Assembly: GCA_036873755.1 (NCBI GenBank)
Contig: JAVTVY010017438.1
Span: forward strand, 1-64,000
Direction of reading: 5' to 3'
Source of the DNA: Hanleya hanleyi
Taxonomy: Eukaryota; Mollusca; Polyplacophora; Lepidopleurida; Hanleyidae
Length of the DNA stretch: 64,000 bases
Shown piece after piece: positions 54,986 through 64,000 of this stretch. The notes below the pieces were generated by a model, which searched no databases, was not told the DNA's origin, and was given only the letters and a program-made list of their open reading frames with translations. How positions within the stretch are numbered: position 1 is the first letter of the stretch; every line of letters starts with the position of its first letter. The position numbers were made by a program, and so were the translations under genes.

Positions 54986-55455
54986 GTGTGATCATGGAAA
55001 CGACGTAATACAGAGCAAGAATACGGATTTGAAGCCACACAGTTTTTTTTTATTGAATTGCTGTGCCCACCCCGAATTCAAGTTTCTCGACTGTATTTGT
55101 GAAAAGCTACTAAACCTCAAGAACAGTTCACGGATATCGGATATAATCTGTTCTAAAACCATGCTCTGATTAATCATTTCATTTTCGGAGCTGCAAAAGG
55201 ACGTTAAAGCGTTGAAATGACCATGATGAAATGTTTCCGAAATCGGCCAATTTCAACCCATACAAAGTAATGAAAATGTAGATATGGGGAAGCGGATCTT
55301 CCCCTTGTGAGAGTATGATTAAAAGGATATATCCACCAGGGGCGATCCTTAGAGGCGGTTCTCGCGAGATATTTGAAATGCTCAACTTGGACTTTTCTAA
55401 AAAACTTTCACCGACCGATGAAAATCCTGAACTTCAATTTCGAATTCACTAGTCA
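54985..55455 (-). repeat. Right copy of the long inverted repeat (partner 2785-3300)
   Basis: Reverse complement of 2785-3300, from the 'gatcatggaaacgacgt' region to 'cgaattcactagtcaaaa'. The flanking 55456-55550 is also related, in reverse, to 2600-2785 ('gcctgtataatgagctgtca'). Confidence 0.8.
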
Positions 55456-55559
55456 AAAGTGGTGATCCGCACATGAGCCTGTATAATGAGCTGTCATATC
55501 AAGCAGTACCATCTGTATATTAAAGGGAGACAACTCAAGTAGTAGGAAAATGTTAAACT

Positions 55560-56012
55560 GGCATCAGTGCACAATTAATTCTGTTACTTGTTATGTATTA
55601 GCGTTAGAAATCGGCAAAAATCCAGAAAAATCACAATGCATAAATTCACCTGGCATGTCAATATTTACCTTGTGGGACATTATCAGTGGAAGTCTTGACA
55701 GATGTTGACCATGGAAATTTCAACTTGCCGCCATTTGCAGCTGAGTGGTGTTACCGAATGTCATTCAGCTTGTAAACAGAGAGCCTTTTCACCTCCACTC
55801 TTCATGTGTCCTTCCGCCAGGCTTTGCCCCAATGTTGCCAAATCAACACCAGGAAGTACAGTTTGAAGCCTCATCTGCAATTTGAAATATCAAATTTATC
55901 AGAAATGCTGAATAATCCCGCCTAATAAAATCCACAAAGATCTGCTCTCAAATTTCTACACAAAGTAGATCGTGGGCACCGACCCGGAAGTGATTAATTG
56001 TGTACTGATGCC
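55560..56012 (+). repeat. Left 453-bp terminal direct repeat of the transposon
   Basis: Begins ggcatcagtgcacaattaat and ends attaattgtgtactgatgcc, so the unit itself has about 20-bp inverted ends with one mismatch. It differs from the right unit at six positions by my count. Just inside lies 'tgtca', which is mirrored by 'tgaca' just before the right unit. Confidence 0.9.
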
Positions 56013-56893
56013 TGTCAGGAATGGAACCATTGTTGAAATAAAGACTGCTCTCATCTGAACAATCATTACCCATCCCCAAACTATCCTGAGAAGGCACAAA
56101 TAAAACTATTCAAAGATAGAGATTTTATAACCTAAATAACAAGGGTACCCCCTTTATCATTTCCTCTCATTTTCTCCCATATGACTTAATAGTGGGGTGA
56201 AAATAAAAAGTACAATATCTCACTAACCTGTAAGTATTTTTCCATCTGGTAAAAAGCACTCAGTAGACTATCCTTCTGCCTATAATAAAAGGTATGCAGC
56301 ATTGATTAGATATGTCAAAGACTATTTTTAATTATTTTTTTGCTATTTTAACTCAATTTTCATGTCTTTTTTCAATTTAAAACTTAAAAATATAAAAATT
56401 AAAAACTCAAGATGTGACAAAACATAATCTGTTTAAAAGCTGCTTAGTTAGACTACATCTGGTAAAAAAGTCTTTCATGACAGCGAGTAATTTCTCCATA
56501 TAATCAGTGGGTCATCCCAGGATTATCTCACAGGTCTTAAAATTGATGTTTATAGAGAGATCAAAAACTTGTTTAAACATATAAAAGGTCACATCAATAT
56601 ACATAATTGTGTACACAACACATTCAACAATATAACACTGAGGTGTTCATGGTATACACATCCCCAAATAAAGAATATCTGTTAGTTCAATTGAATGTAG
56701 CTACAGAGAATCAACATCTTGGTGGCAGTAATAGACAGATGAAGTTATCAATTATAAAGTTATTATTACTGACAAAACTCATAACACAAATGAAGAAATA
56801 TATCCTTTTGTTTCATTTTAAGTCAACTGCCGCAATGTTTGCAAAGGGACAACACCTGTAAAAACAAAACAGAGAAAAAAATAGTATATAAAA
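56013..56893. other. Transposon leader between left repeat and transposase
   Basis: AT-rich, 880 bp. No clear domain; an 84-codon frame at 56607-56861 shows no known motif. A 'tatataaaaatg' TATA-like word lies directly at the start of the first transposase ORF (56886-56896). Confidence 0.5.
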
Positions 56894-57280
56894 ATGGGAA
56901 TAAAATCCAATGCCAACATATCTGATGATCACTTGCTCATCTCTGCTACATTAACCAACATGAAGGGTAAAGAGAGAAGGAAGTTGACTCACTTTAAAAA
57001 AGGACATCCTGGACACCCCATATTAGCTGTGGCCGACAGTTCAGATTTGAACCCTGTCCCATCATCTGAAGATGCTGTAGTAACGAGGAGGTTACATCAA
57101 GATGAGTTCACCTTCACTACAAAGCCTAGCATAGACAAGAGGACAGTTGAAGCTACAGACACCGAGGGCATCTCTGGATCCATAAAATTACTACGGCCAA
57201 AGAAACCGGCTCCAAATCTGAAAGACATAAAAGATAAAAATTCTAATGACACCCAAGGCATGAGAAAGAATGATCAGTAA
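56894..57280 (+). CDS. Transposase, N-terminal ORF
   Basis: 128 codons from ATG, rich in K/R, with the motif KGKERRKLTHFKKGHPGHP near residues 24-42, a kind of basic start often seen in animal Mutator-like transposases. It overlaps the next ORF by 11 nt in another frame (stop TAA 57278-57280; next ATG 57270). The two probably encode one protein separated by a one-base indel, or are joined by an intron, frame shift or reinitiation. Confidence 0.6.
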   Translation: MGIKSNANISDDHLLISATLTNMKGKERRKLTHFKKGHPGHPILAVADSSDLNPVPSSEDAVVTRRLHQDEFTFTTKPSIDKRTVEATDTEGISGSIKLLRPKKPAPNLKDIKDKNSNDTQGMRKNDQ

Positions 57281-58946
57281 CTGCAAAATGCTTCAAATGT
57301 GGAATGATGTGATAAAGCACCACAGAGTTACTTCCCCTGATTGTGATATTTTGGAAGTGGTCATAGCCAGTGAAAAAAAGTGGAGTTTGGGATGGTCTCA
57401 ATCTTTGCAGTGTGTTAACTGTCAATATACTTCTCGCCATTATAAAGTTTATGAAGAAGTCAAGACAAACAAACCTGGACCGAATGCTGCTGCCATAAAT
57501 GTATCCCTTCAAGTCGGTCTGCAAGACACACCTATGGGGAATTCCAGAACAAGGTTACTGTTAGCATCAGTGGATGTTCCTCCTCCAACAAGAACTGGCA
57601 TGCAAAGGACAGCGAACATGGTTGGAACTGCTGTAACAGAGTTAAATAAGATAGACATGAGAAAAAAACTAGAAGCCATAAAAGAAGTTAACAAAGTGCG
57701 CGGGGTTGTAATGGATGAAATAAACTTAGCTGTTGATGCAAGATATAACAGCTCCAAAATTACCAGTTCAAGAAAATGCACACAGAATGCCTCCCAAGCC
57801 ATAGCAATAGGATGTGAAACATCAACAGACAGAAAATATATTGTTGCTGCTGTATTCCAGAATAAATTGTGTTGGACTGGTGCATGGCTTAGGGGAAAAG
57901 GAATGGATGTAAAGTGCCCAGATGGGCATGAAGATTGCACTGCAACTCTCAATGTGAATGCGCCATGGTCAGAGTTTGAGATGGGAAAGGCCATGGGAAG
58001 TGACATTGGTATGCAGGAGATGTTGGTAAGATATGTCACAACAGATGGAGATGGAACATCTGCAAAGGGGATGCAGGCTGGAATGCAAATTCTTCATCCC
58101 ATGTGGAAAGTGACCAGGCTGGCAGACCCAACTCATTTAGGGAGATCCCAGTTCAGAAAATGTAAAAGTGCTAAGTTTAGTGATGATATGTTCTATGGAA
58201 AGACACAAGAAATTAAAAAGAAAGCCCAGCAAGTATTGAGTCAGGATGTAAAAGCCAGATGCAGCATGGTATTCAAAGAGTTGATGAAAGTGCATAGTGG
58301 CAACTTACAGAAAATCAAAAACCATCTTCCTAGAGTGCTGGAGGTCACACTTCTCTGTTATTCTGGGGATTGTTCGAGATGTCGGAGAAACTCTTTGGTC
58401 TGTGGAGGGGGTCATTCGAATAGTTGGTGGCTGCGATCCATGTTCCTTGCTACGCACAAAATCTCCAATCTGAATATGACTGAAAATGACAAATTTATTC
58501 TCCAGGAGATTCTGAAAATGAAATTAAGTGAAAGTGCTCTGATGCAACTGAGATTGAATACAGACACACAGAAATGTGAAGCCATCAATAGATCTATAAG
58601 TGTATCCTTACCCAAGAATGTCAATTTCTCTAGGAATATTCCTGGTCGAGCATGGTCAACCATCCACAGAATGAACAATAAGTTGGGGACCTCCATGATA
58701 GCCAAAGTTGGATGCATGGGAGCCTCTCTCTCACCTCGAGCTGCAAAAAGTTTAAAACAGATGGAGATTGACTCAGAGTACCATAAAAGCTATCGAAATA
58801 GGCCTGTGGTGAGAAAGCGAAAACTCAAGCAAACAGGAGCTAAAATCTATCAACATTTGAAATATAAACAGGGCAATCCAGGAGATACTGACTATAAAAA
58901 AGGACAATTAGATGATGGCCTACAGGACCACACATATGGAAACTGA
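57270..58946 (+). CDS. Mutator-like DDE transposase, main ORF
   Basis: 558 codons. A Cys pair (CVNC, residues 48-51) and an N-terminal part are followed by a DDE-type core: candidate acidic residues D156 (in AVDARYNSS), D259 (in VTTDGDG) and E437 (in KCEAINRS), with a Cys-rich patch (CYSGDCSRCRRNSLVC, 363-378) between the second and third. Order and motifs resemble the 'Mutator-like transposase domain' of invertebrate genomes (Pfam PF20700 as I recall it). Expected role: cutting at the GGCATCAG ends and joining to target DNA in the nucleus. No internal stop or shift, so this part looks recently active. The basic C-terminus (RKRKLK) may be a nuclear signal. An A-run follows the stop. The call is by eye, not by profile search. 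Confidence 0.75.
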   Translation: MISNCKMLQMWNDVIKHHRVTSPDCDILEVVIASEKKWSLGWSQSLQCVNCQYTSRHYKVYEEVKTNKPGPNAAAINVSLQVGLQDTPMGNSRTRLLLASVDVPPPTRTGMQRTANMVGTAVTELNKIDMRKKLEAIKEVNKVRGVVMDEINLAVDARYNSSKITSSRKCTQNASQAIAIGCETSTDRKYIVAAVFQNKLCWTGAWLRGKGMDVKCPDGHEDCTATLNVNAPWSEFEMGKAMGSDIGMQEMLVRYVTTDGDGTSAKGMQAGMQILHPMWKVTRLADPTHLGRSQFRKCKSAKFSDDMFYGKTQEIKKKAQQVLSQDVKARCSMVFKELMKVHSGNLQKIKNHLPRVLEVTLLCYSGDCSRCRRNSLVCGGGHSNSWWLRSMFLATHKISNLNMTENDKFILQEILKMKLSESALMQLRLNTDTQKCEAINRSISVSLPKNVNFSRNIPGRAWSTIHRMNNKLGTSMIAKVGCMGASLSPRAAKSLKQMEIDSEYHKSYRNRPVVRKRKLKQTGAKIYQHLKYKQGNPGDTDYKKGQLDDGLQDHTYGN

Positions 58947-58987
58947 AAAAAAAAAAAAAAAAACATGACTCCATTTTATTTACCTCA

Positions 58988-59413
58988 TTAAAGTCTCAAA
59001 TGCAAAAGGCATTTTGCATATTCTTTGTGTGTGGAACAAACATCTGAGTTTTTACAGGTGATCCGATGATTATTGATTTCATGTGGTTCCAGGCTGATAT
59101 GGAGTGGATTTATGCATAGGTTATTGTGACACAGATGAGAGCAATCCAGCTTTGAAGTGAGGTCTAAATTTTGAATAAAGATTATATAATTGAATCTATG
59201 TGCATTTCTCTTCTTCCATTTATAATCCCTTGGATCTCGAAAGCTTATTTGACCATATCTGCCAGTGGTATTGAGTGGACCCTGCCATATTCTGCATTGA
59301 CCATTTGAGCCGAGCACTGACATCTCAGCCATTTTTTGCTGATATTTTCTCCAAAAGATCTCCATTCTGTACCAAAATGGCGTAGGAATACAAGTGATAT
59401 TATCCATCATCAT
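58988..59413 (-). CDS. His-Me finger endonuclease with zinc-binding loops (I-PpoI-like)
   Basis: About 141 residues from the first ATG (59413); the frame extends four codons further to a TTG. It matches the layout of the zinc-binding loop family (zf-His_Me_endon) to which the homing endonuclease I-PpoI belongs. The motif DCSHLCHNNLCINPLHISLE (residues 90-109) gives the candidate catalytic His93 and zinc ligands C95, C100 and H105, with C40 upstream as the possible fourth. NN at 114-115 gives the metal-binding Asn, and C120, C126, H129 and C135 form the second zinc site. All ligands appear intact. The GQCRIWQGP and YGQIS segments before it fit the beta-strand DNA-binding part. It faces the transposase tail to tail, 41 bp apart. 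It may nick or cut DNA to help the element, or be a selfish gene riding on it. Confidence 0.85.
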   Translation of the reverse strand: MMMDNITCIPTPFWYRMEIFWRKYQQKMAEMSVLGSNGQCRIWQGPLNTTGRYGQISFRDPRDYKWKKRNAHRFNYIIFIQNLDLTSKLDCSHLCHNNLCINPLHISLEPHEINNHRITCKNSDVCSTHKEYAKCLLHLRL

Positions 59414-59609
59414 TGATGATGTCAATTAAAAATTAATTTAAAAAATAATTTAATTTAATTAAAAATTTAATAGCTTGAATTTGGAATAATGTCAATATTT
59501 GCATGTTGTTTATGAGTGAGCCTGGAAGAAATTGGGCTGATTAAGTCAAAACTATAGCCACAGTGATGATTGAAAGTGCTCTGGTCAAATGTGAAAATGT
59601 GGTGTGACA

Positions 59610-60062
59610 GGCATCAGTGCACAATTAATTTTGTTACTTGTTATGTATTAGCGTTAAAAATCGGCAAAAATCCAGAAAAATCACAATGCATAAATCCACC
59701 TGGCATGTCAATATTTACCTTGTGGGACATTATCAGTGGAAGTCTTGACAGATGTTGACCATGGAAATTTCAACTTGCCGCCATTTGCAGCTGAGTGGTG
59801 TTACCGAATGTCATTCAGCTTGTAAACAGAGAGCCTTTTCACCTCCACTCTTCATGTGTCCTTCCGCCAGGCTTTGCCCCAATGTTGCCAAATCAACACC
59901 AGTAAGTACAGTTTGAAGCCTCATCTGCAATTTGAAATATCAAATTTATCAGAAATGCTGAATAATCCCGCCTAATAAAATCCACAAAGATCTGCTCTCA
60001 AATTTCTACACAAAGTAGATCGTGGGCACCAACCCGGAAGTGATTGATTGTGTACTGATGCC
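59610..60062 (+). repeat. Right 453-bp terminal direct repeat of the transposon
   Basis: Same orientation as 55560-56012, six differences, ends 'tgtactgatgcc' followed by 'aact'. Together with the left unit it gives an LTR-like or composite-transposon layout. Confidence 0.9.
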
Positions 60063-62287
60063 AACTGCCTAGGAGTTTTGGGGCGCTTGGGTGTGGGCGC
60101 GTCTGCGCAGTCGCGACTTCCGGTCACGTGACCTCCGGAAGACGTCACTACCGCCAAATTTTATTTCGAGAAGTGATCCAGGGGACACGGTGGCAGTGAC
60201 GTCATACGGTGGCGTCATCAGCCTGTGTGTGTGTACGTGACAGCACGCCGGTGGGGTAGATTACACAAACGGATGGCCATTCACCAAGCCTCGATCCGTT
60301 TTCCGCTTTTTACAAACAGCTTCAAATCTAATCTCACCCACAGGCAACAAAAATGTAATGAGCTGTTACATTATTATGCGCGCGGTGTATTACGCGAAAC
60401 ATGTCACATAATTTAGTTTCTAACTATGCAGTTATGTCAACCATGCCATTATATATTTCAATTATGTCATGAATAACATCAGTACGGTACTATATGAAGA
60501 CAAACGCAAACGAAGTCTTTTTGGGTAGAGCAGTTTTACAAAATTTACAGAGCTGTGACGCGGCTTAGCAACGCAATGGCGGACTTTTCATTGAAAAAAT
60601 GACGGGGATGGGAGGGGTAGGTATCTATGACTACAACCTGAAAATAGAACTGGTACGTTCTTTCATTCATGCATTATCCATCACGCGCTGGTGATCCATG
60701 CCAATCAAAACGACAAACCAATGAAATATCATCGAATCATACGAACTGTTCCTTCCGTTCTACATTTTTACTACGGTGGGGCAGATATCATTCCTGCAGC
60801 CGTTTAGACGAAAGGTATATGCAATCGAAGCCAGGAAATTGACGGATGGCGTCATCCTGGAAAAGTTTGAGGGAACTCCCCTCATGGGAGTGACGTCATC
60901 AGCCCGTATAATAAGCTGTCATGTCTTGTAGCGTCACAATGTATGCGAAGGGGCGACAACTCGCCATATATCTCGTAGAACGACTGTTTCGCAGCACCAC
61001 CTGTATACTAAGGGGCGACAACTCATCCTATAGCCAGTATTTGAAGCGTTGAAGCGCTGGCCCTTTAAGCGTTGAATGGTTTTTTCCACCCGCACTTGAA
61101 GCGTTCATTCGGTTTCTCTGCTGGGCGTCGAAGGGTGTCTAGACGCCTCAATACCTCAGGTACCTGAAACAGAGGAGGAAGAGTGGACCTGAAGTGGACC
61201 TAAAGCGCTGAAGCGTTGAAGCGTGCAGACGCTTGGCGTCAATCGTAGCAGTTGTGTGCAGAACTGGTGTTCATAGCGCTGTAGCTATCTATTTTTAAAA
61301 TCTTGCGATCTGATTGATCCAATCAACAATCAATGAGAACAGCGGAACGCCTCCTGTCCATGCCCCTCAGTCCACTGGTTCTCCGTATCGCGCTCCACAC
61401 CTTCCTATACGACCCAGTTTGTGCTTTCTATGCTAATCTGCGCGTAAGAGCAGTCGATCTATTTTACCCCAGGGCGAATGCCTGGCTCCGGGATCTCGTT
61501 TAGTGCAAATCCCATGTCGCTCACCGCACTGGTTCTCCATATACCGTGTGTACACTCAATCGTGCATATGCGTATTTCACTTCACTCCTCTAGGATCCAT
61601 TTGGTGAAACCACCATGCCGCTCTACCCGTTGGTTCTCTGTATAACGCGCCACATAGGATGACGTCTCCAGCGAAACCATCTCCAGACTTGTCAGAGGTA
61701 AGCCATGCGTAGGTCAAAAGGTCAAAGGTTCACCGGAAGTCAGCTGAAAGGAAGTCCAAGTTCTGAGGTCAAATGTCAATCGGAAGTCACGTGACTGCTG
61801 TGCATGCGAGCCCCCAACCGTGCGCCCATCGCCCCACGAATCCTAGGCAATTTCACTACTACTAACTCATCATATAGCCTGTAGTTCTAAGGATGACAAC
61901 TTATCATATGACCGGAAGGACGAATGTATCGCGGCGCCATCTTCATACTAAGGGAAGACAACACCTGCTGTACAGGTAGCAGTGACCCGGTCGAGCCTCC
62001 GTACGATGAAATACCCGCACTTGATCCTCACATGACGCCCGCAATCCGCACTGGTTCCGCACATGACGCCTGCAAATCCGTACCTGATCCGCACTATCAT
62101 TTTTGCCGCTAGGCGTCAAATAGCGTTTGGATTCATGTTCCAGATTCAGTGATTCAGGGCCCAGACATAGAGGAGGAAGAGGGGACCTTAAATGGTCATG
62201 AATCGCTAAAGCGATGAAGCATTTTTCAAGCCACGCGTCCATCGTCGCGGTTGTGTGCTGAGCTCATGTATGGTGAACTGGTGCAAC
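60063..62287. repeat. CpG-rich repeat region between transposon and right block
   Basis: Non-coding. Contains 'cacgtgac', 'tgacgtcat', 'ccggaagt' and 'gcgcagtcgcg' words, degenerate 'aggggcgacaactc' units (60950-61030) related to 2520-2770, 'gaagcgttgaagcg' repeats at 61035-61230, and at 61930-62130 the reverse complement of 1850-2050. The sequence continues the family interrupted by the 55560-60062 transposon. Confidence 0.65.
61930..62130 (-). repeat. Inverted copy of 1850-2050
   Basis: Reverse complement of the 'gtgcggattgcgggc' block at the left end of the window, including the part read as 'aggtagcagtgacccggtcg'. Confidence 0.75.
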
Positions 62288-64000
62288 TGGAGAAATCAAG
62301 CTTCCTGATTAGCCTGATCTAAGGTCCTGATTGGTTGAACAAACATACTGGATTCTCCTTGATCCACTCAAGTAATCACTCAGAACAGCAGGATGCAACA
62401 TGCTCAGACTTGCAACATGTCCGGAAGGCTCCCATCTTATCCTCAGAAAGTAACTTACAGATGCTGTCACCCTGGCTGACCAATAACCAATTACCAATAA
62501 CCAACCTGCCCAGACTTGTCCAGTGAAGTATAGGACGAATGCCCAACTTAAGAGCACTTATCCCACTGGTTCTTGTATCACTCTACACCTGCCTACGACC
62601 CGATTTACACATTGTATACTACTAATTTACCGTGTGCGCATACACAGTCTGCCTAACTTCCCTAGTTGGAATGTCAGGCTCCCAGGCTCTCGTTCAACCC
62701 CTTGTCTCTCACCCGAATGGTTCTCTATGCCACGTTCCACACTTTGTTCACCTAAATACACTGACCAGAGAGGACAAGTTGTGAAACCTCGTGGTCTCTC
62801 ACCCCATTGATTTTCCGTATCATGCTCTATGATGTCATGCACACAGCCCCTGACATCTAGTCGTCCTCGTTTGCCCTTTTCTGTACTACTCTTTGATCTT
62901 TGACCTTGTGCCGCCATGTTTGATTGACCTTTGAACTTCTTATGCGAGCATTTTACATGACCTAATTCTGTCATCTGTGCAACCCCTGCGTATATTTCTT
63001 TTCCCCAAGTTTTAACAGAAAAAGGAAAAACATTTTATTTCCCTTTTTTGGTTGACCGGAATTATAAATAAATTTATTTTTTCACTGAAGAAAAAAAAGG
63101 AAAATTATTAATTATCATGTTGGGCTGCATGTCCGACTATTTATACATAGATCAGTCGTTATAGGGTATTCAAAATTTGGAGCAGTTGTTGAAGAATTGC
63201 ATGGAAGCGGATCTGGAAGTAGTATAGTGGGTGGAGGTCTCCCACTGGTATGGCGGGCGGGAGTGGTGGTGATGTCACTTCCGCTGGTGACCTCACCTCC
63301 GTTTCAAGATGGCGGCCCTTCCGGTCCAAGATGGCGGCCCAGGTCAAATGTCACGTACGGCTATGACGTCACTGCCGGTGGGATGAGAGACCTGGAGTTG
63401 TCTTAAACAAAAGTCTGGGAGTCAGGCATTCCCACTAGTACAGTATAGGCCGACTGCCTATGTGCACGACGAACGAGTAGTATAGAAAGTCCAATTTGGG
63501 TCGCATAGGCAGGTGGGGTGAGAGACATGGAAGTTGCATCAAACGAATGCCCAGGGGCTGGGCATTCCCAGTAGAGTCCTACAGGTCGACGGCGCATGTG
63601 CGTATAGCCTCCGCGTAGCATACAAAGTCCAATTCATTCGTATCGGTAAGTATGGAGTCTGATACTGAGGACCAATGAGGTGAGAGATATGGGAGTTACA
63701 CTAAACGAAAGCGATAGAGCCTGGCATTCCAACTAGCGTATTATAGGCCCACTGCGCATGTGCGCACTTCCACAGAGTAGTATAGAAAGTACAAGATGGG
63801 TCGTATAGGTAGAGGGTTGCACAGATGTCGTCACAAGTAGGTCACGTGGTCCAAGGTCTTCCAAAATGTCAAAATCCAATCCAACATGGCGGCACGAGGT
63901 CAAGAAGTAGTACAGAAAGGGCAAACGAGTGCGAATAGTGGGAAGGTCGGGGGCGGTGTGGGAAATCAATAAGGTGAAAGACCTGAAGGTTTCACTAATG
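62288..64000 (+). repeat. Long direct repeat, right copy (partner 1-1770)
   Basis: Same orientation and order as 1-1770, shorter by 47 bp through two gaps, and cut by the window end. See the left copy for motifs. Confidence 0.9.

Larger units (their letters stand above)
55560..60062 (+). mobile_element. 4.5-kb transposon: LTR-like ends, DDE transposase and His-Me endonuclease
   Basis: Outer ends are inverted (GGCATCAGTGCACAATTAAT at the left; the right end reads GGCATCAGTACACAATCAAT on the other strand) and flanked by the 4-bp direct repeat 'aact' (55556-55559, 60063-60066). Each end is a 453-bp direct repeat. Between them lie a Mutator-like transposase (plus strand, two ORFs) and a zinc-loop His-Me endonuclease (minus strand), tail to tail. 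It sits within the CpG-rich repeat family. Mutator-like elements usually make 8-11-bp duplications, so either the 4-bp repeat or the family call needs checking. Confidence 0.8.

Noticed and set aside
57243..58717. Minus-strand frames of 93-176 codons opposite the transposase
   Set aside because: Shadows of the transposase ORF; no motifs.
1..64000. CRISPR arrays, bacterial operons, riboswitches
   Set aside because: The tandem arrays have no unique spacers between conserved repeats, and the split gene with GT-AG introns and LINEs shows this is animal DNA.

Overview
The window looks like a piece of a metazoan genome, most probably a marine mollusc. One gene is split into about 16 small exons over 39 kb, and the introns are packed with LINEs, foldback elements, minisatellites and a large satellite. 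A LINE family with an RNase H domain and a 3' end reading 'gctgaaatattgctgaacgc' followed by a (TC)n tail recurs; similar tails are, from memory, common in gastropod and other mollusc DNA. The species cannot be fixed from the sequence.

Layout. 1-5.5 kb holds CpG-rich repeats: a 1.77-kb block repeated in direct orientation at the right end (62288-64000, about 99% alike) and a block whose inverted partner lies at 54.5-55.5 kb. 5.5-11.5 kb is non-coding, with a 492-bp foldback element carrying a perfect 9-bp target-site duplication. 11,556-50,504 carries a sodium/solute symporter gene of the SLC5A8/SLC5A12 (sodium-coupled monocarboxylate transporter) type. Its exons could be rebuilt by hand with consistent phases into about 598 residues. 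Its introns hold several LINE copies, a minisatellite rich in nuclear-receptor half-sites, a 7.8-kb array of 157-bp satellite units with a higher-order repeat, and several MITE or foldback elements. 50.5-55.5 kb is gene-free and repeat-rich.

55,560-60,062 is a complete-looking 4.5-kb mobile element. It has 453-bp direct terminal repeats, each with its own GGCATCAG...CTGATGCC inverted ends. Inside are a Mutator-like DDE transposase (two overlapping ORFs in different frames) and, convergent to it, a His-Me finger endonuclease of the I-PpoI zinc-loop type. This pairing of a DDE transposase, a homing-endonuclease-like protein and LTR-like repeats is the most interesting feature here. 60.06-62.29 kb is CpG-rich repeat DNA that leads into the second copy of the 1.77-kb block.

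Functionally there is one cellular gene (a membrane transporter); everything else is mobile or repetitive DNA. Nested insertions give a relative order of events, for example a LINE with a 9-bp duplication inside a foldback element inside intron 12 of the transporter.
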